Below are positions 61,325 to 64,000 of a stretch of DNA of 64,000 nt, piece by piece. Each line of letters begins with the position of its first letter. The stretch's first letter is position 1. Origin of the DNA: Candidatus Competibacteraceae bacterium (GTDB lineage: Bacteria; Pseudomonadota; Gammaproteobacteria; Competibacterales; Competibacteraceae); contig RXIV01000008.1 in assembly GCA_003989085.1 (NCBI GenBank), forward strand, positions 1 to 64,000. Reading direction: 5' to 3'. A program made the position numbers and the translations under genes. A model generated the notes under the pieces. It was not told where the DNA came from, did not search any database, and saw only the letters and a program-made list of their open reading frames with translations.

Positions 61325-62272
61325 ATGCCCCACTCCCCGCCGCGTCTGCTGTTCGCTGGCACGCCTGATTTTGCCGTTCCTGCCCTGCGTCTGCTGCTGG
61401 CCTCTGGTTATCCCCCCGTCGCCGTCTATACCCAGCCGGAGCGCCCCGCCGGTCGAGGTCGGCAACTGCGTCCTAGTCCAGTTAAAACTTATGCCCTGGC
61501 CGCTGGAATTCCAGTCTATCAGCCGGTGACTTTACGGGATGCCGCCGTTCAGGCAGAACTGGCGGGTCTGGCGCCGGATTTGCTGATTGTCGCTGCTTAT
61601 GGCCTGCTGCTGCCGCCGGCAGTGCTGGCGATTCCACGGCTCGGTTGCCTCAACCTTCATGCTTCGCTGTTGCCGCGCTGGCGCGGCGCAGCCCCGATTC
61701 AGCGGGCGATACTGGCCGGCGATGCTGAAACCGGGATTTGTCTTATGCAGATGGAAGCCGGTCTCGACACCGGGCCGGTCTATGCCCGCGCCGCGATTCC
61801 GATTGAACGCGGGATGACCGGTGGTGAATTGCATGACCAATTGGCGACGCTGGGCGCGGAACTGCTGCAAACGACGCTGCAGGATCTGCTGGCAAATCGC
61901 CTGACCCCGGAACCGCAAGACGCCGCCTGCGCCATTTATGCGCCAAAACTGGATAAGGCCGAGGCGGAACTGGACTGGAATCGTCCGGCGCTGGATCTGG
62001 AACGGCAAGTGCTGGCTTTTAACCCGTACCCAGTGGCGCAAACTCGATTGGATCAACAAACCTTGCGGATTTGGCGGGCCGTCGCCGATGCGGAGTCAAG
62101 TACAGCGCCGCCGGGCACCGTACTGCGTGAAGGACCGGATGGCCTCGTAGTGGCGACTGGTGCGGGCGAATTGCGGTTGACCGAGTTGCAATTGCCCGGC
62201 GGCAAACCGCTGCCGGCGGCCGCCTTTCTTAATGCCCGGCGGCTGGCTGGCCGCCGGCTGGGCGTCGCATGA
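61325..62272 (+). CDS. fmt: Methionyl-tRNA formyltransferase
   Basis: Formylates the initiator Met-tRNA with 10-formyl-THF. The 315-aa protein has [40 protein letters not shown] with the catalytic Asn-His, and [17 protein letters not shown]. The C-terminal OB-like domain ([15 protein letters not shown], then [13 protein letters not shown]) is complete. rsmB overlaps the stop by 4 nt, coupling the two genes; the order def-fmt-rsmB is standard. Confidence 0.95.
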   Translation: MPHSPPRLLFAGTPDFAVPALRLLLASGYPPVAVYTQPERPAGRGRQLRPSPVKTYALAAGIPVYQPVTLRDAAVQAELAGLAPDLLIVAAYGLLLPPAVLAIPRLGCLNLHASLLPRWRGAAPIQRAILAGDAETGICLMQMEAGLDTGPVYARAAIPIERGMTGGELHDQLATLGAELLQTTLQDLLANRLTPEPQDAACAIYAPKLDKAEAELDWNRPALDLERQVLAFNPYPVAQTRLDQQTLRIWRAVADAESSTAPPGTVLREGPDGLVVATGAGELRLTELQLPGGKPLPAAAFLNARRLAGRRLGVA

Positions 62273-63597
62273 GCGTCCGCGCCCTGGCTGCGCAGGCATT
62301 AGCTCAAATCTTGGGTGAGGGCCGGTCGCTGACCACTGTCCTGCCGCCGGCGTTGGAATGCGCTGCTCCGCTGGATCGCGGCTTGTTGCAGGAGCTGTGC
62401 TATGGCGTGTGCCGCTGGCAGCCGCAATTACAGGCAGTGCTGGATCGCCTGCTGCAACGACCGTTGCTTTCGACTGAGCGCTCGGTTCACGCCCTGCTGC
62501 TGGTCGGTCTTTACCAGTTGTGGCATTTGCGGATTCCCGATCATGCGGTGGTGGCCGAGACCGTCGCCGCCGTTCGCACCTTGCGTAAACCTCGCATGGC
62601 TGGACTGATCAACGCGGTGTTGCGTAATGCCCTGCGCCGGCGGGCGGAACTGGCCGCCTTGATCGAGGCCGACCTGGAAGCGCGCAGCGCGCATCCCCGC
62701 TGGTTGCTGGAGCGGCTGCAACAGGACTGGCCGGAGGACTGGCCGGCGATCGTTATCGCCAACAATGCCCGTCCATCTTTCACATTACGGGTTAACCGCT
62801 TGCAGGTTGACCGGGAAAGCTACCAGCAACAGCTGGCGACGATAGGAAAAATTGCCGAACCGTCGTTATTGGTGGAGACCGCCTTGACCCTGACTGAATC
62901 CGTCGATCCAGCTGGGTTGCCGGGTTTTACCGAGGGCTGGCTGTCAGTGCAGGACGCCGCCGCACAACTGGCTGCACCCTTGCTTGATCTTCAGCCCGAG
63001 ATGCGAGGGCTGGATGCCTGCGCCGCGCCCGGCGGCAAAACCAGCCATCTGCTGGAATGCGCCCCAAAGATTGATCTGACTGCGCTGGATCAGGATGCGG
63101 AACGGCTGCGCCGAGTGCGGGATAATCTGAACCGACTGCGGTTGAGCGCCCGATTGATCGCAGGCGATGCCCGGCGGCCATCGGACTGGTGGGACGGGGT
63201 TGCTTACGACCGGATTTTGCTGGATGCGCCCTGCTCCGCAACGGGGGTTATCCGCCGTCACCCCGATATCAAGTTGCTGCGCCGGGCGGGCGACATCGCC
63301 GCATTGGCTGGTCAACAGCGGGCGATTCTCGCCAGCCTATGGCCCTTGCTGAAACCCGGCGGACGCCTGCTCTACGCCACCTGCTCGGTGCTGCGCCAGG
63401 AAAACGATCAGGTGATTGCCGCCTTCCTGGCGGCGCACTCTGATGCCAAGGAACAGCCCATCAACGCCTATTGGGGCCGCGCCCTGGCGCATGGCCGGCA
63501 GATTCTGCCCGGCGAGGCTGGGATGGATGGATTCTATTACGCGCTGCTGATCAAGCAGCCCGCCGTTCCTCAGGGAGCGTCATGCTCGCCGCACTGA
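62269..63597 (+). CDS. rsmB: 16S rRNA (cytosine-967-C5)-methyltransferase
   Basis: RsmB (442 aa) methylates C967 of 16S rRNA using SAM. An N-terminal NusB-like domain (1-135, [20 protein letters not shown]) precedes the Rossmann methyltransferase with [17 protein letters not shown] (SAM binding), [18 protein letters not shown] (catalytic Cys) and [16 protein letters not shown] (second Cys). It overlaps fmt at its start (ATGA) and is overlapped at its end by the next gene. Confidence 0.95.
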   Translation: MSVRALAAQALAQILGEGRSLTTVLPPALECAAPLDRGLLQELCYGVCRWQPQLQAVLDRLLQRPLLSTERSVHALLLVGLYQLWHLRIPDHAVVAETVAAVRTLRKPRMAGLINAVLRNALRRRAELAALIEADLEARSAHPRWLLERLQQDWPEDWPAIVIANNARPSFTLRVNRLQVDRESYQQQLATIGKIAEPSLLVETALTLTESVDPAGLPGFTEGWLSVQDAAAQLAAPLLDLQPEMRGLDACAAPGGKTSHLLECAPKIDLTALDQDAERLRRVRDNLNRLRLSARLIAGDARRPSDWWDGVAYDRILLDAPCSATGVIRRHPDIKLLRRAGDIAALAGQQRAILASLWPLLKPGGRLLYATCSVLRQENDQVIAAFLAAHSDAKEQPINAYWGRALAHGRQILPGEAGMDGFYYALLIKQPAVPQGASCSPH

Positions 63598-64000
63598 CCC
63601 GAATGCCCGTCAGCGTCGTGGGCCGCTGGTTCTTGCTTTGGACGGCGCTGTGGACTGCCGGGGTTAGCGCAGCTGGCTTTGATATCGTCAGCGCTGCGAC
63701 CCGACTGGAAGGCGGTGTCTATCGCCTGAACGCCCGGATTGATTACCGGTTTAGCCCTCCGGCGCTGGAAGCCCTGCAAAATGGAGTGCCGCTGATTGTC
63801 GAGCTGGAGATGGAAGTGCGCCGCCGCCGTGCCTGGGTTTGGGATGAAACGGTGTATGCCCTGACCCAACGGTTCCGGCTCGAATATCACGCCCTCAGTC
63901 GGCAATATCTGGTCAGGAATCTCAACAGTGGTGAACGGCGCGGCTTTCCGACACAGAGCGGCGCGTTGGGGTTTATGGGTCAACTCAAGGATTTTCCCTT
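63582..64000 (+). CDS. DUF4390 protein, 3' end outside window
   Basis: Open from ATG 63582 (GGGAG upstream) to the right edge, 139 codons visible. A signal-like hydrophobic segment (WFLLWTALWTAGVSAAGF) is followed by a beta-rich exported domain (LEGGVYRLNARIDYRFSPPA, VPLIVELEMEVRRRRAW). Proteins with DUF4390 commonly sit between rsmB and the ntrY/ntrX sensor-regulator pair in proteobacteria, which is what I would expect beyond the edge. It overlaps rsmB by 16 nt. Confidence 0.85.
   Translation, partial: MLAALTRMPVSVVGRWFLLWTALWTAGVSAAGFDIVSAATRLEGGVYRLNARIDYRFSPPALEALQNGVPLIVELEMEVRRRRAWVWDETVYALTQRFRLEYHALSRQYLVRNLNSGERRGFPTQSGALGFMGQLKDFP

Overview
The window looks like the chromosome of a GC-rich gammaproteobacterium. 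The evidence is gene order and content: LysM lipoprotein-dprA-smg-topA-tsaC back to back with def-fmt-rsmB-DUF4390, plus tamA-tamB, creB-creC, mepA, queA, tcdA and erpA. Phasin and PHA-synthase genes are not in view, but a crotonyl-CoA carboxylase/reductase and an ethylmalonyl-CoA mutase indicate an ethylmalonyl-CoA pathway. A Competibacter- or Contendobacter-like bacterium is a guess, not a demonstration.

Layout. Positions 1-3077 (minus strand) hold the start of a large TIR-NACHT-pentapeptide-WD40 protein of the STAND class, probably anti-phage, which runs off the left edge. Positions 3.2-18.2 kb are housekeeping: queA, dsbC, a GMC oxidoreductase with a divergent AraC regulator, tatD, tcdA, mepA, glucokinase, a c-haem protein, a Nudix hydrolase, creBC, an ADP-ribosylglycohydrolase, erpA and fructose-bisphosphate aldolase.

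Positions 18.4-24.1 kb are a compact operon. It encodes a cytoplasmic [NiFe]-hydrogenase small subunit, its large subunit, a maturation protease and a soluble 3xPAS-GGDEF-EAL protein whose start overlaps the protease stop. It is preceded by a perfect 39-bp tandem repeat. I read it as a hydrogen-sensing (or hydrogen-oxidising) complex wired to cyclic di-GMP. The small subunit has Asp where the second proximal-cluster Cys is expected.

Positions 24.2-26.4 kb hold the ruin of a type I-G (formerly I-U) CRISPR-Cas locus: broken csb1 and csb2 remnants and two isolated 37-nt CRISPR-like repeats. The locus lies between two diverged copies of the sequence that overlaps the start of tamA. tamA-tamB follow.

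Positions 32.7-36.9 kb are an accessory island immediately after a tRNA-Met gene. Five unrelated genes, one of them very AT-rich (radical SAM), are separated by attC-like sites (RYYYAAC...GTTRRRY). This resembles an integron cassette array without an integrase.

Positions 37-64 kb return to core functions: an M16 protease, rfbB, RNase T, moaD-moaE, an ABC-2 exporter, the ethylmalonyl-CoA pathway block (ecm, meaB and an unusual ccr fused to two CBS domains), a quinone oxidoreductase, purine salvage genes, tsaC-topA-smg-dprA, and the def-fmt-rsmB translation cluster, which runs into a DUF4390 gene cut by the right edge.
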